Positions 10,121 to 19,472 of a stretch of 64,000 nucleotides of DNA are shown here, piece by piece. The notes under the pieces are model-generated. The model did no database searches. It saw only the letters and a list, made by a program, of their open reading frames with translations, and was not told where the DNA came from. The stretch's first letter is position 1, and each line of letters begins with the position of its first letter. A program made the translations under genes and the position numbers. This stretch comes from Sabellastarte sp. h YS-2021 (lineage: Eukaryota; Annelida; Polychaeta; Sabellida; Sabellidae): NCBI GenBank assembly GCA_964017235.1, contig OZ024940.1, positions 29,506,573-29,570,572 on the forward strand. Reading direction: 5' to 3'.

Positions 10121-10258
10121 AGTTCTAGAAGACCCCAAGTCATTTGCGGGTAAGGGGGACTTCTGGAAGTCTATCGAGATGGACGACTTAGAGCGAGCCA
10201 ACTACATGTCACCGGAAATCAAAGCCGGAAACATGCCTGGACCTCCGAACGATATCTG
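10121..10258 (+). CDS. Pseudokinase exon 6 (activation segment, APE-like)
   Basis: Acceptor CTGCATTTTCAG, donor TG-GTCAGT; phase 2 in, phase 2 out. Encodes VLEDPKSFAGKGDFWKSIEM to NYMSPEIKAGNMPGPPNDI. MSPE stands where APE is expected and DIW begins the DxWxxG motif completed by exon 7. Its last 19 bases and donor are the seed of the tandem array that follows. Confidence 0.9.
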
Positions 10259-10665
10259 GTCAGTTTTATACACTCACTGATACAAAGTAATGGACCTCCA
10301 CATGGCATCTGGTCAGTTTTATACACTCACTGATACAAAGTAATGGACCTCCACATGACTTCTGGTCAGTTTATACACTCACTGATACAAAGTAATGGAC
10401 CTCCACATGGCATCTGGTCAGTTTTATACACTCACTGATACAAAGTAATGGGCCTCCACATGGCATTTGGTCAGTTTATAGACTAACCATTTGTAATTTA
10501 CATGCATTGGTGTCAGTTTGTCATACACTTCTGGTCAGTTTATACACTCACTGATAGAAACAAATGGACCTCCACACGACATCTGGTTAGTTAATACACT
10601 CAATGATACAAAGTAAGGAACCTCCACACGACATCTGGTCAGTTCATAGACTAACTATTTGTAAT
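10240..10665 (+). repeat. 53-bp array made of the exon 6 edge and its splice donor
   Basis: The unit is GGACCTCCACATGGCATCTG then GTCAGTTTTATACACTCACTG and ATACAAAGTAAT (quoted in parts). The first unit is the real exon end (GGACCTCCGAACGATATCTG-GTCAGT). Six more copies begin at about 10292, 10344, 10397, 10450, 10563 and 10619. All but one keep CTGGTCAGT or TTGGTCAGT. So several intact donor-like sites lie directly behind the real one. Confidence 0.9.
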
Positions 10666-10704
10666 TTACATGCATTGGTGTCAGTTTGTCATACACTCCA
10701 CACA

Positions 10705-11456
10705 CTTGTATTTTAGGTTTACTAGTCTTAGAGTTACTTTATGAGTCACAGTATAGTTTTATGAATCAAAATTTATTTGTGTTTTAGGTATGTCGGAGTC
10801 ATTTTATGACTCACAGTACATTTGTATTATAGGTCCAGAGGACCCATTTTATGACTCACTATGTGGTCTTGCATTGAAGGTCTATTGATTCCCTGGCTCA
10901 CATTATGACTCATTATTTATTTGTGCTTTAGGTCTATTTCGACTCACTTTATTACTCATTATGTATTTGCATTTCATATGTACTTGTACTGTCGTCGACT
11001 GGACTCAGTTTATGACTCATAATTTATTTGTAGTTTAGGTCTCTTGAACTCACTCTATGACTCACTGTGTATATAAGTATTTTAGGTCTATTGGACTCAC
11101 TTTATGACTCACCGTGTGTCCTTGTATTGTAGGTCTATTGGTGTTCTGCATAGCTTTATGACTCATTATTTGTATTTTAGGTGTATTGGTGTCAGTTTAT
11201 GACTCACTGTATATTTGTATTTTAGGTCTATTGGACTTACTTAATGACTCATTGTGTATATTTGTAGATTAGGTCTATTTGACTCACTTTATGACTCACT
11301 ATGTATGCTTGTATTGTAGGTCTATTAGACACACTTTATGACTCACTGTATATTTGTATTTTAGGTCTATTGGACTTACTTAATGACTCATTGTGTATAT
11401 TTGTATATTAGGTCTATTAGACTCACTTTATGACTCACTCTATGCTTGTATTGTAG
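10705..11456 (+). repeat. About 50-bp array of exon 7 acceptor copies
   Basis: About 14-15 units of TTGTATTTTAGGTCTATTGG followed by ACTCACTTTATGACTCACTG. The real exon 7 junction is TTGTATTGTAG then GTGTATCGGGGTCCTGGCCC and ACTTTATGACCACC, so each unit is a diverged copy of the acceptor and first 30 exon bases. Several copies keep a good TATTGTAG or TATTTTAG. Confidence 0.9.
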
Positions 11457-11615
11457 GTGTATCGGGGTCCTGGCCCACTTTATGACCACCATGACTTTCC
11501 CCTTCCAATCCAGCACACCGGACAAAGTCCTGATGAAGGTCATCAGAAACCCCCCGACCTTTCACAACTTTGAGTCGTACAATTTTTCCGAGGACTTAAA
11601 ACTCTGGATTTCAAG
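11457..11615 (+). CDS. Pseudokinase exon 7
   Basis: Acceptor CTTGTATTGTAG, donor AG-GTGAGT; phase 2 in, phase 2 out. Completes DIWCIGVLAHFMTTMTFPF (helix F with the structural Asp213 and Gly218) and runs to ESYNFSEDLKLWIS. Selected over the many upstream acceptor copies because only this one stays open and ends at a proper donor in phase with exon 8. Confidence 0.9.
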
Positions 11616-11954
11616 GTGAGTATTACAGCGTAAAGCATGTAAAATTCACCAACGTATTCTCATCCAATAAATAAACTACATTGTAAATCATCTGATTGAC
11701 TAATCCACTATAACAATAGAAAAGTGTATTTAAGGGATTGGGGCCTTGTGGATTAAATATTTGGTAAGTTTTTGCTTCCAAACTCTTTAATTTAAGGCTA
11801 TATGAAGGGGGGGGGGGGGGGGGGTTAGGCTATAGCTTGGAAAACATTGACCAATTTGGTCACAGCTGACTCTCTAACTTGACTGATCATACACAAACCA
11901 CCACACCGCTTAATTCTGACATTACTGACATTGTCATGCAATACATTGGGTATA

Positions 11955-12180
11955 GGGTAAGAAATCTAAAATTCGCCACATATCTGAAATTCGCCACATG
12001 TGAAAATACTAATAAAATAAATGAATTGTGGTGAGATTTGTTGAATGTATAGTAAATTAAGACCTTTTGAACTGAAAAATACCAATTTTTAGACAAAAAC
12101 ATCATTTTCTTCATAAAATTAACTAAGGTTTTAGAGGTGGCAAATTTTAGATTCCTGGCGAATTTTAGATCTCTTACTCT
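11955..12180 (+). mobile_element. MITE with doubled terminal repeats, copy 2
   Basis: Left end GGGTAAGAAATCTAAAATTC, right end reads inverted AGAGTAAGAGATCTAAAATT. Same family as 8049-8278, with the interior AAAATACCAATTTTTAGACA shared. Both copies lie in introns of the same gene. The - strand open frame over it is an artefact. Confidence 0.85.
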
Positions 12181-12204
12181 AATTGTTTTACGCTAGATCA
12201 TTTT

Positions 12205-12440
12205 GTAGCTACCGGCCATTATATAAGTATATATATTGGTTCTAGTTATGGCTAACTTCCACTATATACCGAAGGACCCTGTATAACTAGAACCCCTAAC
12301 ATCCACAGGATTTGCTTCTAGTTATGACTAACTTCCATTTTCTGATGTTCATACCTTAACAATTGATTTGACTTATGCGTAACTTCCACTTACACAAGTT
12401 CTACCTATCTAGACTCAAATATAGTAGAAATACACTGTGA
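12205..12440. repeat. Degenerate repeat with 'taact-agaa' motifs
   Basis: Alternating TTCTAGTTATG and GCTAACTTCCACT motifs. The 43970-44190 region has the inverse (TGGAAGTCAGCCATAACTAAA, ATCCTGTGGATATTGGAGG), so these are two opposite-strand copies of a repeat. Similar words occur in the MITE at 13996-14465. Confidence 0.5.
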
Positions 12441-12747
12441 GTAATAATAGCAACTCACACCAATCCAAACATATAAGTCGTAGCTCATTAAAAAATAGTC
12501 ACAGCACCCAAAAGATTGGCTATCGCCATCTTAAAACCGAATAGATTGGATGTGTGGGTACTTGTGAGAGAGAACTTACTTGAACATGTTTAATACTACG
12601 AGCATCGAATACGCTCCTGGCCTTTACGACTGAAAAGATAAGATGTTCAACCAATCAGATTACACACAGGATTGCATTACTGTGGCAGTCGGAAGGCAAA
12701 CTCGTGACAGTAGAACAGGGGTGTTAAGCCGACCATCTTGGAGATAC

Positions 12748-12790
12748 AGTTAGGGGGTAAGATTAGGGTTAACCCCTAACCCTAACCCAT
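12748..12790. repeat. Short inverted interstitial telomere-like repeat
   Basis: GATTAGGGTTAACC runs straight into CCTAACCCTAACCC, so TTAGGG and CCCTAA units meet head to head. A similar arrangement is at 60036-60070. Too short to be a former telomere end with any certainty. Confidence 0.6.
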
Positions 12791-13807
12791 ACGGAAGACA
12801 GATAATGTATCCCCATGTCGGTATCTTGTTGAATTCCATAAAATACTACATAAAATATGCTGATTATCCTTATTACCTAGCTACCTATATGTAATCCTCA
12901 CGGAACTACTTTTACTTACTTTGAGGACTGATATCAGTGTGCTGTCATTTAATTAATTATTTTTTTGCAAGCCCTGTAACACCAGAGGGTATTTACATAC
13001 TAATGCTAAAGCTGAACTATGTCACAGCACTGGAGCTGATATTGCTACTGGCATTACAGGGCTTGGAAAAAAAGACAGCAAATTAGACCATACTACTTCA
13101 TGAGGGAAGCTGTAGAAATGTTGTTAAACAAAACACATTCTTACACTCTGGCATATAAAGGACACCTAAGGTGGTGGCAATTAGCCACTCTTACAAAGGT
13201 GATAATATATTATATCACGGCATCGTTTACAGTTATCATCGTATGCATTGAAATCAAATGCAATATCCTCTCCCCAACAAAAAATAGCTAATTTATGTGA
13301 AGAATCAAATTTTAATATCGACATATTCCAGGTACAGAATCATCAAAGGAAAAATAAACCAAATTACTGAGGAATATACCTTGGCCATGAAAACTGTATA
13401 AAATACAGATTCACAGAATCAAGAATATTCACACAAGAAAGTAACTGCGGAATCAGAATCAACCACCAACATTTTGCAAAAAAACGCAGAACTTACTATC
13501 AACAGGAAACTGTCAACCGTGACAAGCAAAATTCACCAATTCACCTGCAGAGACATCTGCAGGAGGACACACCCGATAAATAAAATTCCTCAAACTCAAA
13601 CCATTTCATCGTTTTAAAACTGACGAGAAACTGAGAGTTTCTGACAGTATATTTTGACTGCGTTGCAGTCAGGTGGCTTAACTGGAAACAGTAAAACAAA
13701 CAGGCTTATTTAAGCAACGACTCCATTTGTACCAGTATATGTCATAGGAGGTACAATATACGAGTACCTTACGATCGGAATTTTAAAAATTTAAATTATA
13801 TTTAAAA

Positions 13808-13962
13808 GTCGTAAGTTGGGGGTTTACATCCCATTCAACAGCCAGGGTCATATCGGGACAACTCCTCAGCATTTGTCACTTGTGGGACTCGAACCCACAC
13901 ACAGAGGTGACAGCCTGTGATTAGATGCCAAACTTGCTAACCCACTAGCGTTACTGAGGATC
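13808..13962 (-). mobile_element. tRNA-derived SINE, family C
   Basis: On the - strand: GTGGGTTAGCAAGTTTGGCA, then GTGTGTGGGTTCGAGTCCCA (B-box form), then ATATGACCCTGGCTGTTGAA and a GGGATGTAAACCCCC end. The + strand copy at 55332-55505 has the same order. The head looks tRNA-like but the anticodon arm is not intact. Confidence 0.75.
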
Positions 13963-13995
13963 TTTAAAGCTTTAGAGTTAATTTGATTATTATTA

Positions 13996-14465
13996 CAGTA
14001 GATTTGGTATAAGTAGAACTGCCATAAGTAGAATATTGCCATAAGTAGAAGTAGTTTCTAAGTCCCAACAATTATTAGTGCAAAATATAAGGATAACTAG
14101 AAGTTCGACTTACAGAAAGTTGCCATAACTAGAACCTAATTTGATGCACAAAGTGTTACTTTTCAATGGGAATAACAAGGTATAAGTAGAACCTATAAAT
14201 TTTGTGTATACAGAAATGTAAATATCCAAGAAAGAGGTGACAAAATAGTACCATGATTCCTCACTTTTGTGTTATTAAGTCTGAACACCAAGCAAATAAA
14301 TTTCACAGAAGAGTGATCACACAAGTGTTAATTATTGCAAGAGACTTAAATTACATAATGTCTCTAGTACTTCATATATTTCTCAAAGTGGGTATAACTA
14401 GAAGTTGCCATAAGTAGAAGTAAATGGCTGACATTTTGCAACTTCGACTTAGACCAAATCCACTG
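13996..14465 (+). mobile_element. Tc1/mariner-type MITE, TA target duplication
   Basis: Left terminus CAGTAGATTTGGTATAAGTA, right terminus inverted CAGTGGATTTGGTCTAAGTC; both are flanked by TA (13994-13995 and 14466-14467). The interior repeats CCATAAGTAGAA and ATAACTAGAA words. No transposase frame. The CAGTG start and TA duplication fit the Tc1/mariner superfamily. Confidence 0.85.
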
Positions 14466-14469
14466 TATA

Positions 14470-15600
14470 TAATAATTATATAGTAATATTATATAGTAAT
14501 ATTTTGTATATATTTGTTTAACCTTTTTTTGTTTTTGAAAACTACGGACCCTGGGTTTGAAGCTGAAATAAAATAAATATTCTCCCTGTGTACTGGTTTT
14601 AAGTATAAGTACTGGATTTAAGTACTTTATATGAATACTTTTGTATGCAAATTTGTGGGCATATTTTAAACACGTTTACTGACAAGCAAGAACTCGGGTC
14701 AAATATTGAAGTATTTACCAACGCAATTTCACATACGCATAGAGCCACAAAGTTCGTATAATCATTATGTTCTCATATATAGCAACTCTTACGACATACA
14801 CTTGTACAAATGGTTTTCTGACTTTACAGTATTTTGGGGACCAGTTCGTACCCAACATGAAAAACTCCTTTATATTTCTAATTGCAATTAGTAATTGGTT
14901 GTAATTATATAAGAAATGGGTGGGAATTGGCTACTTCCAGTTTTTGCTGTTTAATCTGAGTGAAAATAGCAGGTTTTTTGCGGGGTAAATAAAAGTTTTT
15001 TTATTTTATTACAAAATGTAATGAACGTACAACAACCGGTTTTTATTGGTACAAAATTGGAATACTGTATAAGTCTGAATTTTCAATTTGTATTAATTTT
15101 AGCTGTTTCACCTGAAATGAGTCTAGATAGTGGCAAATTTGATAACGAGTGAAGTTTTTAATCTGTATTAATCTATAGAGATATCTTTGGGAAAAAAGTG
15201 TTCTGGTAAAGTGTTTGAAAATCTGAAAAATTCTTAGTTTTGCTCACGACATAATTTTAACTTATACAGTATACAATAAATCAGTTTTAAATCGATTGTC
15301 CATATAAATTAAATATAAAATATTAAGCACAGCATCAATGCGAACTGGTCCCCAACTCACACATGTCCAGGGCTGGATCCGAATGGTACAATGATTCCAA
15401 AATATCTGCATATAGATCTAAATTTAGTTTATTTACATAAAGAAATGTTAAAACAGCTATCATTTCATCAATTTTAAATTTGATTTACTTTTTGAATTCA
15501 ATTTAAATTTAAATGTTCAAATCCAACAACAGCCATATAGATGTTTCAAGCAATAATATTAATTATATGTTTAACTATTTAAACAAAAACAAACAATCAG
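14470..15600. other. Intron 7, no recognisable feature
   Basis: AT-rich intronic sequence. I see no conserved coding frame, RNA gene or clear mobile element. Confidence 0.4.
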
Positions 15601-15659
15601 TGCCCGTGAACGGGCTCTGTGTCAGCTGACTGTTTTGAGCTTCAGAGTAGAAGTGAAAG

Positions 15660-15965
15660 TAGAAAAGGATGTATCTGAAAATAGCTATTTCTCAGCTATG
15701 CAATGAGCTACAGGTCTGCAATTTTACTATGACTGACACAAAAGTAGGTGAGTAACATATTGACAAACAAATACTTTAAATTTAATAGTTTTCAAGTTAC
15801 AAGCGATTTACTCAACAGTGATAACCTCAAAGTAGCTATTGCCAAACTATGCAATGAGCTACAGGTCTGAAATTTTACTAAGTTATAGCTGGTCCAAAAG
15901 TAGGTGAATAACATTTAAACAAACTACTCTAAAGGCAATAGTTTCCAAGTGATTTTACTCATTAT
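15660..15965 (+). repeat. Two-unit tandem duplication of about 175 bp
   Basis: Both units carry ATAGCTATT-TCTCAGCTATGCAATG or its variant, GAGCTACAGGTCTG, AATTTTACTA, AAAAGTAGGTGA-TAACAT and AATAGTTT-CAAG. Diverged, non-coding. Confidence 0.7.
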
Positions 15966-16154
15966 GGAAGGTACTGAAAAGTCAGAAATTACCTATTACT
16001 CACTTAGCTATTGGGATATACACTCAAGCTACTCACCATGTTGTAGCTATGGAAAATTCTAATTCTACTAGTATTTTTATAGTGCTTAATCTCCATCTAA
16101 AGACATACTCTAGGAGGACCAAACAGAAGCAGGAAACTACAATCATAAACCTGA

Positions 16155-17335
16155 GACATAGAATAGAATAGAAACATTTATATAGCGCAAAATTGATGTA
16201 GACATCCTCTAATGCACTTGAAATCAAAAAGGGAAAGTCCAGGGGCGTATCAGGTCGAGAACCAAAATTAGCGCCCGCCAGGGAGATGTACTATGGTGGA
16301 GGATATGCTATTCTAAACAAGTAGGTCTTTAGCTGACTACGGAAACCTGTTATTGTTTGTTGTGATCATACTGATTGTGGGAGTCTGTTCCATTCTATGG
16401 GGGAAGCCATTGCAAAACCTCGCCTACCGATGGCCTTTTTGTGAGAGACTGAGGAAAGAGAAAGATGATTTCCACACGTTAAACAACTGGTTTTCATCAA
16501 GGATGATAGGTATATGGGTTGAGAAAAATTGATAGCCTTGAAAGTAATTAGATTGTACTTAAACAAGATGCAGAATGTGATCGGAAGCCAGTGTAGTTTT
16601 TGAAGAAAGGGAGTGACATGGCTAGTTCTATCAAGTCTAAAAACAATTCTACAAAGGGCATTTTGAATCTTTTGGAGTTTAGCCACATTGTATTTACTTA
16701 CGCTATAAAGTAGGGCATTGCAGTAGTCAAGTCGACTGCTGATCATAGAGTTTGCAAGCAAGGCTGCAGTCTCCACACTGAGAAATTTACGGATGCGTCT
16801 TAGGTCCTTAAGGTGGTAGTAACAGGCACGACACATATTGGTTATGTGGTTGGTAAAGGTGTTTCCGGAGTCAAAAGTTACGCCTAAGTTCTTTACTGTA
16901 TCAGTAGGGGAGAAAGAATTTCCGAGAAGTTGAGTAGGGAATTTCTTGATGAGGGACTCTCCAGCTTGTCTTTCACCAATGATAATAAATTCAGTTTTCT
17001 CGGGGTTCAATTTAAGTTTCACTCCAGCCATCCAGTTTTGGATACATGTGAGACACTCGGTAAGCTCAGCAAAACTGGAATTAAAGTTCCTATGGTCCAA
17101 TGCTAGATATATTTGGGTGTCATCAGCATATAGACGGTGGGTGACATTGAAATTGGAAATGATCTTACTGAGAGGGGTAGTATAGAGGGTAAAAAGGAGG
17201 CGGCCCAGGACAGAGCCCTGGGGCACACCATATGGCAGTGAGAACGCATCTGAAAAGCTATTACCTAGTTTAACCTTCTGTTTCCGGTCAACGCCAAGGG
17301 TCAGCGCCACAGAGAGAAACCAGGGAAAGCAGAAG
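16155..17335 (-). mobile_element. CR1/L2-like LINE, 5'-truncated copy B
   Basis: The - strand holds the last part of a non-LTR reverse transcriptase and a 3'UTR ending near the TATATAGCGC words at 16174. The 5' edge falls inside the RT domain at about 17335, directly against the 3' part of copy A. So this is a 5'-truncated insertion into, or just behind, an older copy. A fragment of the same 3'UTR (CTAATGCGCTGGAATCCAAA) sits at 28500. Confidence 0.8.
16366..17335 (-). pseudogene. Reverse transcriptase (copy B), C-terminal part
   Basis: The open frame is intact but lacks the N-terminal RT half and any endonuclease. Visible blocks in order: YGVPQGSVLGRLLFTLYTTP (RT motif 4 region), LYADDTQIYL (catalytic YADD), LNPEKTEFIIIG, NLGVTFDSGNTF, SRLDYCNALLYS, LQKIQNALCRIV, LQKLHWLPI and EWNRLP. 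This order is that of CR1/L2/jockey-group elements. The open frame extends upstream to 17622, but residues before about 95 belong to copy A, read out of register at the junction. Truncated, hence not an active element by itself. Confidence 0.8.
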
Positions 17336-17625
17336 TTAGGGTGGATATGCTTGTGCAAAGAGATAGGTTTTGAGCTTCCTTCCGAATGAGTGGAGAGAAG
17401 TGGCCGAAGGTACATCATTAGACAAATCATTCCAAATCTTTGGAGCATCATAAGCAAAGCTGAGCCAAAATGCTTGGAAAACTTATATATTGAAGTGGCA
17501 AAGTGGGGGACCTCAACAAACACACCATCAGCTTGGCTTTTGCGTGTGTTATAGACACTTTGTCTGGGTTTAAGAAAAGGTGTAAAATATTTTGGATAAC
17601 CACAATTTAGGAACTTGTACACCAG

Positions 17626-18769
17626 TCAGGCAGTCTTAAATACGGAGCGATGTTCAATAGGGAACCAATGGAGAATCTTCCTGACAGGAGTGATGTGTGA
17701 GTACTTGGTGGTGTTGGTGACAATTCTAGCCAGACTATTTTGAACACATTGCAGCTTACGAAGATCAAGAGCTGAGAGACTTCTAAACAAGGAATTACAG
17801 TAGTCAAGTCGACTTCCAACCAAGGCATTCGTAGCCATAAGGGCGGCATGATGTATGAGGTAACATCTGAGACGCTTAAGATCCCTGATTTGAGCAAAAC
17901 AGGACTTACAGATATTTTGGACATGCCTTGAAAAGGAAAAATCACTATCAAACCATACACCAAGGTTCCTGACTACTCCAACGGGAGAGAGGTAATTGCC
18001 AAGAATGTTAACTGGAAAGGATTTCTTCAGTTTTTCACGCTGTATTTTAGAACCAAAAACAATGAATTCGGTTTTATCAGGGTTCAGCTTCAACTTATTT
18101 GCAAACAACCACTTTTTGACATCTTCCAGGCAACTTTGCATATCATCTGCACAAAAGTGAAAACCTATGCCGGGATGTTTTCGAATGACTTTGCTAAGGG
18201 GAGTGGTATATAAAGAGAAGAGTATAGGACCTAGGACAGAGCCCTGAGGTATTGTTTGGAGCTTCTTTGCACCAGACAGGATAGGGCCTTTTCCACTTCT
18301 CTTTATTAATTTTGTGTTGTTGTTAAAAAATAGAAAGTATATGAACATTGTGTTTCTGTTAAAAATGTTACATTCTTTGTACCCTTTGTATGAAAATAAA
18401 AAAGACAAATAAAAAAAAAGGATAGGGCCTATCTTAACGTACTGCAAACGATCAGAGAGGTAGGACTTGAACCAGTCCAAAACTACGCCACCAACGCCAA
18501 ACCAAGAACTCAAACATTCTAGGAGTGTACCAGGGTCAATTGTTGTCAAAAGCTGCCGATTGGTCAAGCAGCACAACAGCAGTGGCCTCACCTCGAGCCA
18601 GAGGAAGGTGGACATCATTTTTGATTGATAGCAATGTAGTTTCGGTTGAGTGACCTAACTTATGAGCTGACTGCTCGACATTCTCAAGACCATTTGAACA
18701 GACATAGTCATTTAGTTGGGAGGCAACCACACGCTCGACGAGTTTGGAGACGAAACAGAAGCCTGACAC
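17626..18769 (-). pseudogene. Reverse transcriptase (copy A), frame-broken
   Basis: Two overlapping frames give FVSKLVERVVASQLNDYV, VVLLDQSAAFD (the catalytic (D/N)xSAAFD block), WFKSYLSDRLQYVKIG, then the insertion, then PQGSVLGPILFSLYTTPLSK, FHFCADDMQS (YADD decayed to CADD), LNPDKTEFIVFGSK, NLGVWFDSDFSF, SRLDYCNSLFRS, LQCVQNSLARIV and ILHWFPI. The frame shifts at 18540-18620 and the change in the ADD box show it is dead. Its C-terminal end continues at 17622-17340 in another frame. Confidence 0.8.
18290..18419 (+). mobile_element. Poly(A)-tailed retroposed fragment inserted in LINE copy A
   Basis: A 130-bp + strand segment ends AATAAAAAAGACAAATA then a run of nine A, and is flanked by perfect 11-bp direct repeats GGATAGGGCCT (18279-18289 and 18420-18430). 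Those are the marks of target-primed reverse transcription of a polyadenylated RNA 3' end. The source transcript is not recognised. Insert plus duplication is 141 bp, a multiple of three, so the interrupted LINE frame still reads through. Confidence 0.85.
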
Positions 18770-18814
18770 AGGTCGGTAGTTCTTGAGATCATCTGGTGGA
18801 AGTGAGGGTAATAA

Positions 18815-18990
18815 AAGATTTACTGCATGAATTTTGGAATTTTAATGCATTAAAAATTATGTGAAAAAAATCATATGAAAAATAGTTAAGAAAGATCCAG
18901 GTCTGATACTCACATAAGAGAATTTGCTTGCTGCTTAGTATATATGTGCAAGATATGAGAGAAATCCCTGCAATAGTCAATGAGAAACTA
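18815..18990 (+). repeat. Direct repeat flanking the Harbinger element, left copy
   Basis: Shares with 23984-24155 the blocks TTTTAATGCAT, AAAAATTAT, TAGTTAAGAAAGATC (right copy TAATTAAGAAAGATC), GGTCTGAT/GGCCTGAT, GCTCACA-like words and AGAGAAATCCCTGCAATAGT. Same orientation, about 85% similar by eye. The copy ends a few bases before the left TTA target site. Confidence 0.8.
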
Positions 18991-19416
18991 AATGATTTAT
19001 GCCCCTGTTCCACCAAAGGATTAAGCCCCGATCCTGTCGGCGACCCTTAATCGTGCACAGTCGGTTGAAAAAAGACAAAAATGGGCGGGAATACTGGGTC
19101 GGTTTCAAAGTCTGGGATTAAGAACAGATCGTCCCCAGGACGCCTCAGGACACCTCAGGACGCCTCAGGCGGCCGCAGACAGTCCCCGACTGGTCTGGGA
19201 CTAAGAACCGACTAAGCCAGTTTTCGGGTCGGTTTCAACCACGATCCTGTCGGACACAAACCGACTGGGTCCCAGGACGCCTCAGGCCTCCTGGGACTAA
19301 GAGCCGACTAACACACGATTAACTACCGGCGTCCTCAGGCGTCCTCAGGCCTCCTCAGGCCTCCCCAGACCACGATCCCCGATTATTGTTTTTCAAAGTT
19401 GCTGGATTTTCTGGGT

Positions 19417-19432
19417 ATATATATATAAAATT
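19417..19432 (+). promoter_or_regulatory. TATA-like box upstream of the transposase
   Basis: GTATATATATATAAAA lies about 45 bp before the ATG at 19473 and just inside the subterminal repeat zone. Position and composition fit a core promoter; no transcript evidence. Confidence 0.5.
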
Positions 19433-19472
19433 TGCGATCTAATCATCATTGCTTTTCTAGGAACACACCAGG

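Larger units (their letters stand above)
17336..18810 (-). mobile_element. CR1/L2-like LINE, older copy A
   Basis: Homologous to copy B and in the same orientation, but more damaged. It starts within the RT domain (NYRPVSGFCFVSKLVERVV-like at about 18800-18720) and ends near 17340 where copy B begins. It is interrupted by a poly(A)-tailed insertion at 18290-18419 and by frame breaks. Confidence 0.8.

Noticed and set aside
16366..17622. Single intact 418-residue reverse transcriptase
   Set aside because: The first 95 or so residues come from the older copy and join the newer copy at a truncation point; it is a chimera without the N-terminal RT half.
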